64,000 bases of DNA from Pseudomonas sp. FP198 (GTDB lineage Bacteria > Pseudomonadota > Gammaproteobacteria > Pseudomonadales > Pseudomonadaceae), in contig NZ_CP117452.1 in assembly GCF_030687895.1 (NCBI RefSeq), forward strand, positions 372,001 through 436,000, given 5' to 3'. The notes below the pieces were generated by a model. It searched no databases. It saw only the letters and a list, made by a program, of their open reading frames with translations, and had not been told where the DNA came from. Positions 34,694 to 43,905 of the stretch are shown here, in pieces. A program made the translations under genes and the position numbers. The stretch's first letter is position 1. Each line of letters starts with the position of its first letter.

Positions 34694-36364
34694 ATGACAA
34701 CAACAATATCCCCCGACTCGCGATGGACGCGGCGGCGCAGCGAAAAGCAGCGGCGCCTGGCGTTGGTAAAAGGGCTTGCCGACGGTGTGGTGCTGCCCAC
34801 CGACAAGATCGTCGCGGCGCTGGAGGCGTTGATCCTGCCTGGCGACCGTGTGGTGCTGGAGGGCAATAACCAGAAGCAGGCGGATTTCCTGTCCCGTTCC
34901 CTGGCGAAGACCGATCCGGGCAAGCTGCATGACTTGCACATGATCATGCCCAGCGTCGGCCGGTCCGAGCACCTGGACCTGTTCGAACGCGGCATCGCCC
35001 GCAAGCTGGATTTCTCCTTCGCCGGCACGCAGAGCCTGCGCATCAGCCAATTGCTGGAAGACGGCCTGCTGGAAATCGGCGCGATCCACACCTACATCGA
35101 GCTCTACGCCCGGCTGGTGGTCGACCTGATTCCCAACGTGGTGCTTTCGGCCGGTTTCATGGCCGACCGCGCCGGCAATATCTACACCGGTCCCAGCACC
35201 GAAGACACCCCGGCGCTGATCGAACCGGCGGCGTTCAGCGACGGCATCGTCATCGTCCAGGTCAATCAGTTGGTGGACGACGTCAGCGACCTGCCCCGCG
35301 TAGACATTCCAGCATCCTGGGTCGACTTCGTGGTGGTGGCCGACAAGCCGTTCTACATCGAGCCGCTGTTCACTCGCGACCCGCGCCACATCAAGCCTGT
35401 GCATGTCTTGATGGCGATGATGGCGATTCGCGGGATCTACGAAAAACACAACGTCCAGTCGCTCAACCACGGCATCGGTTTCAACACCGCCGCTATCGAA
35501 TTGATCCTGCCGACCTACGGCGAATCACTCGGCCTGAAAGGCAAGATCTGCCGCAACTGGACGCTCAATCCGCACCCGACGCTGATCCCCGCCATCGAAA
35601 GCGGCTGGGTCGAGAGCGTGCATTGCTTCGGCACCGAATTGGGCATGGAAAACTACATCGCCGCCCGGCCTGATGTGTTTTTTACCGGGCACGACGGTTC
35701 GCTGCGTTCCAATCGAATGGTTTGCCAACTGGCCGGGCAATACGCGGTGGACCTGTTCATCGGCGCCACGTTGCAGGTGGACGGCGACGGTCATTCCTCC
35801 ACCGTGACCCGTGGCCGACTGGCCGGTTTCGGCGGTGCGCCGAACATGGGCCACGACCCGCGCGGTCGCCGCCACGGCACGCCGGCCTGGCTCGACATGC
35901 GTCATGGCGACGGCGAGGCGCCGCTGCTCGAACGCGGCAAGAAACTGGTGGTGCAAATGGTCGAGACGTTCCAGGAGGGCGGCAAACCGACCTTCGTCGA
36001 CACCCTCGACGCGGTGGACGTGGCGAAGAAAGCCGGCATGCCCCTGGCGCCGATCATGATCTACGGCGACGACGTCACCCATTTGCTGACCGAAGAAGGC
36101 ATCGCCTATCTGTACAAGGCCCGCTCCCTGGAAGAACGCCAGGCGATGATCGCGGCCGTGGCCGGGGTCACCGCCATCGGCCTGCGTCACGACCCGAAAG
36201 ACACCGCGCGCATGCGTCGCGAAGGGCTGATCGCCTTGCCCGAAGACCTCGGTATCCGTCGCACCGACGCCACCCGCGAATTGCTCGCGGCCAAGAGTGT
36301 GGCCGATCTGGTGGAATGGTCCGGTGGCCTCTACAACCCACCCGCCAAGTTCAGGAGTTGGTAA
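34694..36364 (+). CDS. mdcA: MdcA, malonate decarboxylase alpha subunit (acyl-carrier-protein transferase)
   Basis: A 556-residue subunit that exchanges acetyl for malonyl on the MdcC carrier. It belongs to the CoA-transferase-like family; conserved segments include LEGNNQKQADFLSR near residue 57, HDLHMIMPSVGR, LNHGIGFNTAAIELILPTYG and GRLAGFGGAPNMGHDPRGRRH. GGAG lies five bases before the ATG at 34694; the GTG six bases upstream is less likely. First gene of a tightly spaced operon whose junctions mostly overlap. Confidence 0.96.
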   Translation: MTTTISPDSRWTRRRSEKQRRLALVKGLADGVVLPTDKIVAALEALILPGDRVVLEGNNQKQADFLSRSLAKTDPGKLHDLHMIMPSVGRSEHLDLFERGIARKLDFSFAGTQSLRISQLLEDGLLEIGAIHTYIELYARLVVDLIPNVVLSAGFMADRAGNIYTGPSTEDTPALIEPAAFSDGIVIVQVNQLVDDVSDLPRVDIPASWVDFVVVADKPFYIEPLFTRDPRHIKPVHVLMAMMAIRGIYEKHNVQSLNHGIGFNTAAIELILPTYGESLGLKGKICRNWTLNPHPTLIPAIESGWVESVHCFGTELGMENYIAARPDVFFTGHDGSLRSNRMVCQLAGQYAVDLFIGATLQVDGDGHSSTVTRGRLAGFGGAPNMGHDPRGRRHGTPAWLDMRHGDGEAPLLERGKKLVVQMVETFQEGGKPTFVDTLDAVDVAKKAGMPLAPIMIYGDDVTHLLTEEGIAYLYKARSLEERQAMIAAVAGVTAIGLRHDPKDTARMRREGLIALPEDLGIRRTDATRELLAAKSVADLVEWSGGLYNPPAKFRSW

Positions 36365-37240
36365 ATGCGCGCCCTGAATCTGCAACCGAAAACCTTATCC
36401 CTGGCTGAACGTCTGGCCGACCTCGCGGTGGACGCGTTGATCGACGAGGCTGACCTGTCGCCCAAGCCCGCGCTGGTGGACCGCCGGGGCAACGGCGCCC
36501 ACACCGATCTGCACCTGGGCCTGATGCACGCTTCGGCGTTGTCGCTGTGGCCGGCGTTCAAGGAAATGGCCGAGGCCGCGCTCGAGTGCGGCGAGATCGG
36601 CTTGCCGCTGCGTGAAGTCGTGGGGCGCATCGGCCGGGAAGGTGAAGCCGCGATGCTCGTCACCACTGGCGGTGTGAATACTCACCGGGGCGCGATCTGG
36701 GCCTTGGGCCTGTTGGTCGCCGCAGCGGCGCTGGAACCTGAATCCAATGGCGCTGGCGCCGTCACGTTGCGTGCCGCCCGCCTGGCCTTGCTCAACGATC
36801 GTCATGCGCCTCAACCCTTGAGCCATGGCGCCCAAGTGGCCCAGCGCTACGGCGCACGCGGTGCCCGCGAGGAAGCGCAACTGGCATTTCCGGCGGTGAC
36901 AACCCTGGGCCTGCCGCAACTCAAGCGCAGCCGCGCGGCGGGCGTCGGCGAACAGAACGCCCGCCTCGACGCCTTGCTGGCGATCATGACCCGCCTGGCC
37001 GACACCTGCGTGCTCTATCGCGCCGGCGAAGCGGGGCTCCAAGCCATGCAACAGGGCGCCAGAGCGGTGCTCGACGCCGGCGGCAGTGCGAGCCTGGGCG
37101 GTCGCCGCCAGTTGCATTCGCTGGACCAACAACTGATTGCCTTGAACGCCTCGCCCGGCGGCGCCGCCGACCTGCTCGCCGCCTGCCTGTTCCTCGACCG
37201 TATCGAGCGCGGTGATGGCCTCTTTCCAGGAGTGTGCTGA
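36365..37240 (+). CDS. mdcB: MdcB, triphosphoribosyl-dephospho-CoA synthase
   Basis: A 291-residue CitG-type enzyme that makes the precursor of the MdcC prosthetic group from dephospho-CoA and ATP. Family motifs are [18 protein letters not shown] (near 36-53), [18 protein letters not shown] and the closing [19 protein letters not shown]. It begins immediately after the mdcA stop and its own stop shares a base with the mdcC start. Confidence 0.95.
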   Translation: MRALNLQPKTLSLAERLADLAVDALIDEADLSPKPALVDRRGNGAHTDLHLGLMHASALSLWPAFKEMAEAALECGEIGLPLREVVGRIGREGEAAMLVTTGGVNTHRGAIWALGLLVAAAALEPESNGAGAVTLRAARLALLNDRHAPQPLSHGAQVAQRYGARGAREEAQLAFPAVTTLGLPQLKRSRAAGVGEQNARLDALLAIMTRLADTCVLYRAGEAGLQAMQQGARAVLDAGGSASLGGRRQLHSLDQQLIALNASPGGAADLLAACLFLDRIERGDGLFPGVC

Positions 37241-37539
37241 TGCAAACCTTATCCTTTGAATTCACCGCCGGGCAGCCGCCACGGGGCCGGGCACTGGTCG
37301 GCTGCGTCGGCTCGGGCGATCTCGAAGTGCTGATCGAACCCGGGCTGGCGGGCAAGCTGACCATCCAGGTGCAGACCTCGGTCAATGGCAGCGAGCAACG
37401 CTGGCAGCACTTGTTCGCGCGCATGTTCGACGGCCAGACGCCTCCCGCGATGGCCATTGAAATCCACGATTTCGGCGCCACCCCCGGCGTGGTGCGTTTG
37501 CGCCTGGAACAAGGCTTCGAGGAGATCGGCCATGACTGA
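37240..37539 (+). CDS. mdcC: MdcC, malonate decarboxylase acyl carrier protein (delta subunit)
   Basis: A 99-residue carrier. The attachment serine for 2'-(5''-phosphoribosyl)-3'-dephospho-CoA is S25 in VGCVGSGDLEVLIEP. It carries the acetyl/malonyl thioester during the cycle. The start ATG 37240 follows CAGGAG and gives the standard N terminus; GTG 37234 would add two residues. Overlaps mdcD by eight bases. Confidence 0.95.
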   Translation: MQTLSFEFTAGQPPRGRALVGCVGSGDLEVLIEPGLAGKLTIQVQTSVNGSEQRWQHLFARMFDGQTPPAMAIEIHDFGATPGVVRLRLEQGFEEIGHD

Positions 37540-38383
37540 CAGCGCAGCGTTGCTCAACAAGCACAGTTTCGTCGAGCTCGGTGCCCGGCAACGGGCCAGG
37601 GCCTTGCTCGATGACGGTACGTTCCGCGAACTGCTCGACCCGTTCCAGCGGATCATGTCGCCGTGGCTACTGCGCCAGGGTGTGGTCCCGCAAAGCGACG
37701 ATGGGGTGGTGATCGCCAAGGGCGAGCTCGACGGTTTGCCGGTGGTCATCGCCGCCATTGAAGGCGCGTTCCAGGGCGGCAGCCTCGGTGAAGTCGGCGG
37801 GGCAAAGATCGCCGGTGCCCTCGAGCTGGCGGCCGAGGACAATCGCAAAGGCATCCCGACCCGGGCCGTGCTGCTGCTGGAGACCGGCGGCGTGCGGTTG
37901 CAGGAAGCCAACCTCGGGCTGGCGGCGATTGCCGAGATCCATTCGGCGATTATCGACCTGCGCCAATACCAGCCGGTGGTCGGCGTGGTCGCTGGCAGCG
38001 TCGGCTGTTTTGGCGGCATGTCCATCGCTGCCGGGCTGTGCAGTTATCTGCTGGTGACGCAGGAAGCGCGGCTGGGGCTGAACGGCCCGCAGGTGATCGA
38101 GCAGGAAGCCGGCATCGATGAGTACGACTCCCGCGACCGTCCGTTCATCTGGAGCCTGACCGGTGGCGAACAACGTTTCGCGACCGGGCTGGTGGACCGC
38201 TACGTCGCCGATGACGTGGCGCAGATTCGTCGTCAGGTCAGCGAACTGTTGCATCTGGGTGTGCCCACTGAACACCGCAGTGGCCAAGCCAGATTGTTCC
38301 TCCAGCGCCTGTCGCGCCTGGACACTGAGGTGCAAATCGAACCGGCAGCGGTTCGCCAGTTGTATCAGGGAGAACGTCCATGA
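37532..38383 (+). CDS. mdcD: MdcD, malonate decarboxylase beta subunit
   Basis: A 283-residue crotonase-fold carboxyltransferase-like subunit which, with MdcE, decarboxylates malonyl-S-ACP. Seen motifs: FVELGARQRARALLDDGTF near the start, GAFQGGSLGEVGGAKIAGALELA, and VVGVVAGSVGCFGGMSIAAGL, forming oxyanion glycines. The start MTDSAALL overlaps the end of mdcC; GAGGAG is just upstream. Its stop overlaps mdcE as ATGA. Confidence 0.95.
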   Translation: MTDSAALLNKHSFVELGARQRARALLDDGTFRELLDPFQRIMSPWLLRQGVVPQSDDGVVIAKGELDGLPVVIAAIEGAFQGGSLGEVGGAKIAGALELAAEDNRKGIPTRAVLLLETGGVRLQEANLGLAAIAEIHSAIIDLRQYQPVVGVVAGSVGCFGGMSIAAGLCSYLLVTQEARLGLNGPQVIEQEAGIDEYDSRDRPFIWSLTGGEQRFATGLVDRYVADDVAQIRRQVSELLHLGVPTEHRSGQARLFLQRLSRLDTEVQIEPAAVRQLYQGERP

Positions 38384-39183
38384 ATACGTATTCTTTGAGG
38401 GGCCTGCGCTGGTTCGAGGCCTTGAGCGGTGGCGTCAAACCGTTGGAAGGCTTGCCCGCTTCGCTGAAAGTGGCCGATGTCCAACTCGGCGAACACACTG
38501 CGCGTCTGTTGGCTGTCGTGGCCGATCCCGCCAACCGTTTCCCTCGGGCGCGCAATGGCGAAGTCGGTTTGCTCGAAGGCTGGGGCCTGGCCAAAGCCGT
38601 GGACGACGCCATCGCGGCCGATCGCAACGCGGCCAGCAAACGTGCGCTCATCGCCATTGTCGATGTGCCGAGCCAGGCCTACGGTCGGCGGGAAGAAGCG
38701 CTGGGCATTCATCAGGCATTGGCCGGCGCGGCGGACAGTTATGCCCGCGCCCGACTGGCCGGGCATCCGGTGATCGGCTTGCTGGTGGGCAAGGCGATGT
38801 CCGGTGCGTTCCTCGCCCACGGCTACCAGGCCAACCGGTTGATCGCCTTGCGCGACCCGGGCGTGATGGTCCATGCGATGGGCAAGGCTTCGGCAGCGCG
38901 GGTCACCCTGCGCAGCGTCGAGGAACTCGAAGCCCTGGCCGCCAGCGTGCCGCCGATGGCCTACGACATTGACAGCTTCGCCAGCCTGGGACTGCTCTGG
39001 GAGACCTTGTCGGTAGAACAGATCGAGCAGCCGACGGCGGCGGATCTGGCGCGGGTTAGCGACTGTTTGCTCCAGGCGATCAATGACGTGGCGGGCACGC
39101 CTCGGGATCTCAGCGGTCGCCTGGGCGCTGTTCACCGGGCAGCGTCCAGCCACGTCCGGCAATTGTTGAGGGCGCAATGGTGA
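38380..39183 (+). CDS. mdcE: MdcE, malonate decarboxylase gamma subunit
   Basis: A 267-residue subunit paired with MdcD. Conserved features are RNGEVGLLEGWGLAKAVDDAI, AIVDVPSQAYGRREEALGIHQALAG and GKAMSGAFLAHGYQANRLIAL, the last containing the oxyanion-type glycine loop. Coupled to mdcD by ATGA and to mdcG by a seven-base overlap, as expected for subunits made in equal amounts. Confidence 0.95.
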   Translation: MNTYSLRGLRWFEALSGGVKPLEGLPASLKVADVQLGEHTARLLAVVADPANRFPRARNGEVGLLEGWGLAKAVDDAIAADRNAASKRALIAIVDVPSQAYGRREEALGIHQALAGAADSYARARLAGHPVIGLLVGKAMSGAFLAHGYQANRLIALRDPGVMVHAMGKASAARVTLRSVEELEALAASVPPMAYDIDSFASLGLLWETLSVEQIEQPTAADLARVSDCLLQAINDVAGTPRDLSGRLGAVHRAASSHVRQLLRAQW

Positions 39184-39800
39184 GCATGCTCCTGGCCCAT
39201 GACCTGCTCTGGGGGATGACTGCCTTGCAGTTGCCTGCGGATGCGCCGGGCTGGGCTGTCGAGTCGCTCGACCTTGGGCAACCGGTCGTGGTGCGCCGCG
39301 CGCGGTCCTCGCCTGGACACATCGCCGTGGGCGTACGTGGCCGATCCCGGGAGCAGCGTTACGCCACATCGATGCCGCTGGCGGCGATCCAGCGCCGGGT
39401 GCGCCCGGAGGACCTCTGCCATGTTCAATCCCCGCGCGACCTGCCGGCCTTGCACGCGCTGGCCGAGTTGCGCCCGTTGCTTGACGCCAGTGGCTGGGCC
39501 TGGGGCGTCAGTGGTAGTGCCGGGTTTGAGCTTGCTACCGGCATCGAGGCGCTGCATGAACACAGCGACCTGGACTTGATACTGAGGACGCCGCACCGCC
39601 TGGATCGCCTTCAGGCCAGGAACCTGCTGGCGCAGCTGGACGCCTCGGTCTGCGCCGTGGACATGCAGTTGCAGACGCCCTGCGGCGCCGTCGCCCTGCG
39701 CGAGTGGGCGGGTTCGTCGCGTCGGGTCTTGCTCAAGGATGATATCCAGGCACGATTGGTCAGCGATCCATGGCAGCCATCGTGGGAGCAGGTCGCGTGA
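39177..39800 (+). CDS. mdcG: MdcG, malonate decarboxylase holo-ACP synthase
   Basis: A 207-residue nucleotidyltransferase-like phosphoribosyl-dephospho-CoA transferase that attaches the prosthetic group to MdcC. The polymerase-beta-type motif is GVSGSAGFELATG followed by LHEHSDLDLIL, where the two Asp residues would bind metal. Overlaps mdcE (7 bases) and mdcH (GTGA). Confidence 0.93.
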   Translation: MVSMLLAHDLLWGMTALQLPADAPGWAVESLDLGQPVVVRRARSSPGHIAVGVRGRSREQRYATSMPLAAIQRRVRPEDLCHVQSPRDLPALHALAELRPLLDASGWAWGVSGSAGFELATGIEALHEHSDLDLILRTPHRLDRLQARNLLAQLDASVCAVDMQLQTPCGAVALREWAGSSRRVLLKDDIQARLVSDPWQPSWEQVA

Positions 39801-40717
39801 GCAGCCTCCTGGTTTTCCCCGGCCAGGGTGCACAGCGCGTGGGCATGCTCCATGGCTTGGCGCCGCAGATTCTGGACGAGGCGAGTGACGTGCTCGGGGA
39901 GGATGTCTTGCAGCTCGACACTGCCCAGGCGCTGCGGTCGACTCGCGCCGTGCAGCTGTGCCTGTTGATCGCCGGTGTGGCCGCTTCCCGTCGATTGCTG
40001 GAACAGGCCCCTGCGCCGGATTACGTAGCGGGGCTTTCCATCGGCGCGTACCCGGCGGCGGTCGTGGCCGGGGCGCTGGGGTTCGGGGACGCGTTGCGAC
40101 TGGTCAGCCTGCGCGGTGAACTGATGCAGCAGGCGTATCCGCATGGCTACGGCATGACCGCAATCATCGGCCTGGACCTCGCGGCCGTGGAAACCTTGCT
40201 CGCCCAGGTGCACAGCGCAACAACACCGGTGTACCTGGCCAACATCAACGCCGATAACCAGGTGGTTATCGCCGGCAGTGATGAAGCCATGGGCTGCGTC
40301 GCCGAACGGGCTCGCAGCCAGGGTGCCGGCAAGGCCTGCCGGTTGGCGGTCAGCGTACCGTCCCACTGCCCGTTGCTGGAGGCTCCGGCGCGGACGTTGG
40401 CCCAGGCCTTTGCCGAAGTACCCTTGAAAACTCCGGCGCTGGGCTATCTCAGCGGCAGTCGCGCCCGACCGGTGATAAAGGCCGACGCGCTGCGCGACGA
40501 CCTGGCCTTCAACATGTGCCGCGTCGTCGACTGGCGCGGCACGGTGCAAAGCGCCTACGAGCGTGGCGTGCGCCTGCAGATCGAGTTGCCGCCCGGCGCG
40601 GTGTTGACCGGGCTGGCGCGCCGGGTATTCGAGCAGGGCACCGTCATGGCCTATGACGGCGCGCGACTCGACACCCTGCAAGCGCTGTTGCAAGAGGAGG
40701 GAAGCCGCCGACCCTAG
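39797..40717 (+). CDS. mdcH: MdcH, malonyl-CoA:ACP transacylase of the malonate decarboxylase system
   Basis: A 306-residue FabD-like acyltransferase that primes the carrier with malonyl from malonyl-CoA. Family motifs are LVFPGQGAQRVGML at the N terminus, the nucleophile elbow AGLSIGAYPAA (serine in GLSIG), and the catalytic His in VPSHCPLLEAP. I start at GTG 39797, which overlaps the mdcG stop; upstream in-frame codons lie inside mdcG. Confidence 0.94.
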   Translation: MSSLLVFPGQGAQRVGMLHGLAPQILDEASDVLGEDVLQLDTAQALRSTRAVQLCLLIAGVAASRRLLEQAPAPDYVAGLSIGAYPAAVVAGALGFGDALRLVSLRGELMQQAYPHGYGMTAIIGLDLAAVETLLAQVHSATTPVYLANINADNQVVIAGSDEAMGCVAERARSQGAGKACRLAVSVPSHCPLLEAPARTLAQAFAEVPLKTPALGYLSGSRARPVIKADALRDDLAFNMCRVVDWRGTVQSAYERGVRLQIELPPGAVLTGLARRVFEQGTVMAYDGARLDTLQALLQEEGSRRP

Positions 40718-40783
40718 ACACCGACTCAAGCTGGCGAAGCACAAAAACAACAACTTCGACGATGCACTTTGAGGACTACAACA

Positions 40784-41176
40784 ATGATTATCTATGGTGT
40801 GGCGTTTCTGGCTTTTTGTACCCTGGTGGGCATTTTCATCGGTGAGCTGCTGGGCAAACTGATTGGCGTACCGGCCAACGTCGGTGGCGTCGGCATTGCA
40901 ATGCTGTTGCTGATCGGCCTGGGCAGCTACTTGAACAAGCGCGGCTTGTTCAAGGGCAAATCCGAAGCTGGCGTGGAGTTCTGGAGCGCCATCTACATTC
41001 CGATCGTGGTGGCGATGGCGGCCCAGCAAAACGTCTATGGCGCACTGAAAGGCGGGCCGATGGCGATCCTGGCCGGGACCCTGGCGGTGGTGGTTGCCTT
41101 TGCGTTGGTGCCGGTGCTGGTACGCATCGGCAACAAGGACCCGCAGGCCGATGTTTCCGTCAAGACGGTCGGGTGA
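40784..41176 (+). CDS. madL: MadL, malonate transporter small subunit
   Basis: A 130-residue membrane protein with about four hydrophobic segments (MIIYGVAFLAFCTLVGIFIGELLG; VGGVGIAMLLLIGLGSYL and others). With MadM it forms the two-component sodium-malonate symporter known from Malonomonas and Pseudomonas. Located 66 bases after mdcH, the widest gap in the operon. The next gene starts at its stop codon. Confidence 0.93.
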   Translation: MIIYGVAFLAFCTLVGIFIGELLGKLIGVPANVGGVGIAMLLLIGLGSYLNKRGLFKGKSEAGVEFWSAIYIPIVVAMAAQQNVYGALKGGPMAILAGTLAVVVAFALVPVLVRIGNKDPQADVSVKTVG

Positions 41177-41181
41177 TTGCC

Positions 41182-41946
41182 ATGTACGAATCCATGATGA
41201 AAGTCATCACCGGCTACGGTCTGATCAGCGGATTTGCCATTGTCGGCATCACCATGTGGGTGTCCTACTGGATCAGCAATACCTTCACCAAAGGCCGCCT
41301 GCATGGTTCGGCCATCGCGATCCTGCTGGGGTTGGTGCTCTCCTACATCGGCGGTGCAATGACCGGGGGGCAAAAAGGTGTGGTGGACATTCCACTGCTT
41401 TCCGGGATTGGTTTGCTGGGCGGCGCCATGCTGCGGGATTTCGCGATTGTCGCCACGGCGTTCGGCGTGAGTGTCGAGGAGCTCAAGCGCGCCGGTTTCG
41501 TTGGGGTGCTGGCGTTGTTCGTCGGAGTCGGCACCTCGTTCATTGCCGGCGTCGGCGTGGCGATGGCCTTCGGTTATACCGATGTGGTGAGCCTGACCAC
41601 GATCGGTGCCGGAGCGGTCACCTATATCGTCGGGCCAGTGACCGGGGCGGCCATCGGGGCCAGTTCCGAGGTAATGGCGTTGTCGATTGCGGCCGGGTTG
41701 ATCAAGGCGATCCTGGTCATGGTGGCGACGCCGTTCGTGGCGCCGCTCATCGGCCTCAACAATCCTCGTAGCGCGGTGATCTTTGGTGGGCTGATGGGCA
41801 CCTCCAGCGGCGTCGCCGGCGGCCTCGCGGCGACCGATCCCAAGCTCGTTCCGTATGGTTGCCTGACGGCGGCGTTCTATACCGCGCTTGGCTGCTTGCT
41901 CGGGCCTTCGCTGTTGTTCCTGATCATGCGGGGACTGATGGGGTAG
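41182..41946 (+). CDS. madM: MadM, malonate transporter large subunit
   Basis: A 254-residue membrane protein with about eight segments and repeated Gly-rich stretches (GGAMTGGQKGVVDIPLLSGIGLLGG; GPVTGAAIGASSEVMALSIAAGL). Partner of MadL in malonate uptake. ATG 41182 is chosen; a GTG at 41173 overlapping the madL stop is also possible. The operon probably ends here; no hairpin terminator is visible before the REPIN. Confidence 0.93.
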   Translation: MYESMMKVITGYGLISGFAIVGITMWVSYWISNTFTKGRLHGSAIAILLGLVLSYIGGAMTGGQKGVVDIPLLSGIGLLGGAMLRDFAIVATAFGVSVEELKRAGFVGVLALFVGVGTSFIAGVGVAMAFGYTDVVSLTTIGAGAVTYIVGPVTGAAIGASSEVMALSIAAGLIKAILVMVATPFVAPLIGLNNPRSAVIFGGLMGTSSGVAGGLAATDPKLVPYGCLTAAFYTALGCLLGPSLLFLIMRGLMG

Positions 41947-41978
41947 GGCTTCGGCTTTTCGCTCACCGCGCTGGCGCC

Positions 41979-42043
41979 TTCGCGAGCAGGCTCGCTCCCA
42001 CATTGATTGGATTTACCCGTGTGGGAGCGAGCCTGCTCGCGAA
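41979..42043. repeat. REPIN, family A, compact inverted pair
   Basis: TTCGCGAGCAGGCTCGCTCC and TGTGGGAGCGAGCCTGCTCG with only about 17 bases between, in the madM/mdcR convergent gap. Confidence 0.9.
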
Positions 42044-42058
42044 AGGCGCGACTCGGTT

Positions 42059-42973
42059 TCAGGCCTGGCGATTGGCATACATCCGGCATTCCGCCAACAA
42101 CGCCAGCAGGTTCGGGTCGCGCTCCTTGGCCTTGAGGAACACCACGCCGATGTGCTGCTGCAACCGGTACTTTTCCTGCAACGGGATCAGTTTCACCCGG
42201 TTCTCATACACCGCCGCGATCCGGCCGGGGAGCAGGGCATAACCCACCCCGGAGCTGACCATGCTCAGCAGGGTGAAGATGTCGTTGACCTGCATCGCCA
42301 CCTTCGGCTCGAACCCCGCCTGCCTGAACACCCGGATACCGTCCTGGTGCGTGGCGAAGCCTTGGGTCAGGGTGATGAAGGTCTCGTCGCGAACTTCAGC
42401 CAGGTCGACCTCGCTGCGTTGGGCGAAGGGCGAGTCGGCGGGCGTGGCGAGGAAAATATCATCGGAGAACAGCGCGATCTGCTCGCAGTCCGGGTCGTTG
42501 ACACTGTCATCCAGCGACACCAGGATCGCATCGACTTCCATGTTCTTGAGTTTGTACAACAGGTCGATGTTGGAGCCCATGATCAGGTCGATGTTGAGCT
42601 CGCTGCGCCGGATCTTCAGGCCCATGATCAGTTGCGGCACGGTCTTGACGGTCAGTGAATACAAAGATCCCAGCTTGAATCGCTCGGCGGAAAAGCCGGC
42701 CGCCTCGCGGGTCAGGCGTACGCTTTCGACCACGTCCTGAATCAGCTTCTGCGCGCGCTCCTCCAGCACATAGGCGCTTTCCAGCGGCGTGAGATTGCGG
42801 CCTTCGTGCTTGAACAACGGACAGCGCAACGCGCTCTCCAGCGAGTGAATGGCCCGATGCACGCTGACATTGCTGGTCTGCAACTCGACCGCCGCCCGCG
42901 CCAGGTTGCCGGTGCGCATGAACGCCAGGAACACCTCGAGTTTCTTCAGGGTCAATTCTTCGTCGATGAGCAT
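42059..42973 (-). CDS. mdcR: MdcR, LysR-type regulator of malonate utilisation
   Basis: A 304-residue LysR family protein. N-terminal winged helix-turn-helix at about residues 7-65 (LKKLEVFLAFMRTGNLARAAVELQTSNVSVHRAIHSLES), then a substrate-binding-fold effector domain. Convergent with the mdc operon and so presumably its activator, as shown for MdcR in Klebsiella and Acinetobacter; effector would be malonate or a derivative. The frame stays open 34 codons upstream into a REP element; MLIDEELTLKKLEVF is the natural start. Confidence 0.92.
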   Translation of the reverse strand: MLIDEELTLKKLEVFLAFMRTGNLARAAVELQTSNVSVHRAIHSLESALRCPLFKHEGRNLTPLESAYVLEERAQKLIQDVVESVRLTREAAGFSAERFKLGSLYSLTVKTVPQLIMGLKIRRSELNIDLIMGSNIDLLYKLKNMEVDAILVSLDDSVNDPDCEQIALFSDDIFLATPADSPFAQRSEVDLAEVRDETFITLTQGFATHQDGIRVFRQAGFEPKVAMQVNDIFTLLSMVSSGVGYALLPGRIAAVYENRVKLIPLQEKYRLQQHIGVVFLKAKERDPNLLALLAECRMYANRQA

Positions 42974-43020
42974 GGGGCGGACTCTTGTTCGTATGGGCTG
43001 ATTGTGCCCGAACCTGCCTT

Positions 43021-43152
43021 TGTGGCGAGGGGATTTATCCCCGTTGGGCTGCACGGCAGCCCCAAATCCTGTCACCTCGACGTGTCAGGCTGATCGCATT
43101 CAGGCCTATTGGGGCCGCTTCGCGGCCCAGCGGGGATAAATCCCCTCGCCAC
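43021..43152. repeat. REP pair, family B
   Basis: TGTGGCGAGGGGATTTATCC to its complement, with inner GGGCTGCACGGCAGCCC and GGCCGCTTCGCGGCCC arms; between divergent mdcR and the hemolysin III gene. Confidence 0.9.
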
Positions 43153-43245
43153 GGGTTTTGTGTTTTGCGTGGGTACAAAACATTGCACTTTAAAGCGCCA
43201 GGCCTGAGCCTTGGCGCCAAATTCGTAATAGGGGGGTGGGTCTGG

Positions 43246-43863
43246 ATGTATCACGGGGAGCGACTCAACGCCTGGACGCACCTGGTGGGCGCGGTCGCGG
43301 CGTTTATCGGTGCGGTGTGGCTGCTGGTGATTGCCGGGATGGCCGGCGATCCGTGGAAGATTGTCAGCGTGGCGATCTACGGGTTCACCTTGCTGGTGCT
43401 CTACAGCGCCTCGACGGTTTATCACAGCGTGCGCGGGCGCAAGAAAGAGATCATGCAGAAGGTCGACCACTTTTCGATCTATCTGCTGATTGCCGGCAGC
43501 TACACGCCGTTCTGCCTGGTAACGCTGCGCGGGCCGTGGGGCTGGACGTTGTTCGGAATCGTCTGGGGGCTGGCGGTGATCGGTATCCTGCAGGAAATCA
43601 AGCCGCGTTCCGAAGCGCGGATCCTCTCGATCGTCATCTATGCGGTGATGGGCTGGATCGTTCTGGTGGCGGTCAAGCCACTGCTGGCGGCGCTGGGCAG
43701 CGCCGGGTTTGCCTGGCTGGCCTCGGGAGGCGTGCTGTATACCGTCGGCATCATCTTCTTCGCGCTCGACCATCGCCTGCGCCATGCCCATGGCATCTGG
43801 CATCTGTTCGTTATTGCCGGCAGCCTTTTGCATTTCGTGGCGATTCTGTTTTATGTGCTTTAG
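43246..43863 (+). CDS. Hemolysin III / TrhA family membrane protein
   Basis: A 205-residue seven-segment membrane protein. Conserved residues of the family are visible: ERLNAWTHLVGAVAAF (HxxG), STVYHSV, KVDHFSIYLLIAGSYTPFCL and HGIWHLFVIAGSLLHF, whose His/Asp residues bind zinc in related PAQR proteins. The family affects membrane energetics or lipid homeostasis; haemolysis was seen only on overexpression. The ATG at 43246 sits after a G-rich tract; a longer in-frame reading would run back through the REP element and is rejected. Confidence 0.9.
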   Translation: MYHGERLNAWTHLVGAVAAFIGAVWLLVIAGMAGDPWKIVSVAIYGFTLLVLYSASTVYHSVRGRKKEIMQKVDHFSIYLLIAGSYTPFCLVTLRGPWGWTLFGIVWGLAVIGILQEIKPRSEARILSIVIYAVMGWIVLVAVKPLLAALGSAGFAWLASGGVLYTVGIIFFALDHRLRHAHGIWHLFVIAGSLLHFVAILFYVL

Positions 43864-43905
43864 CGCGATGGGGCTCCCACAGGTGATCTTCAGTGTCGCG
43901 GAGCC

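Noticed and set aside
43021..43245. N-terminal extension of the hemolysin III protein by 87 codons
   Set aside because: The extension would be encoded by a REP element and lacks membrane or family features.
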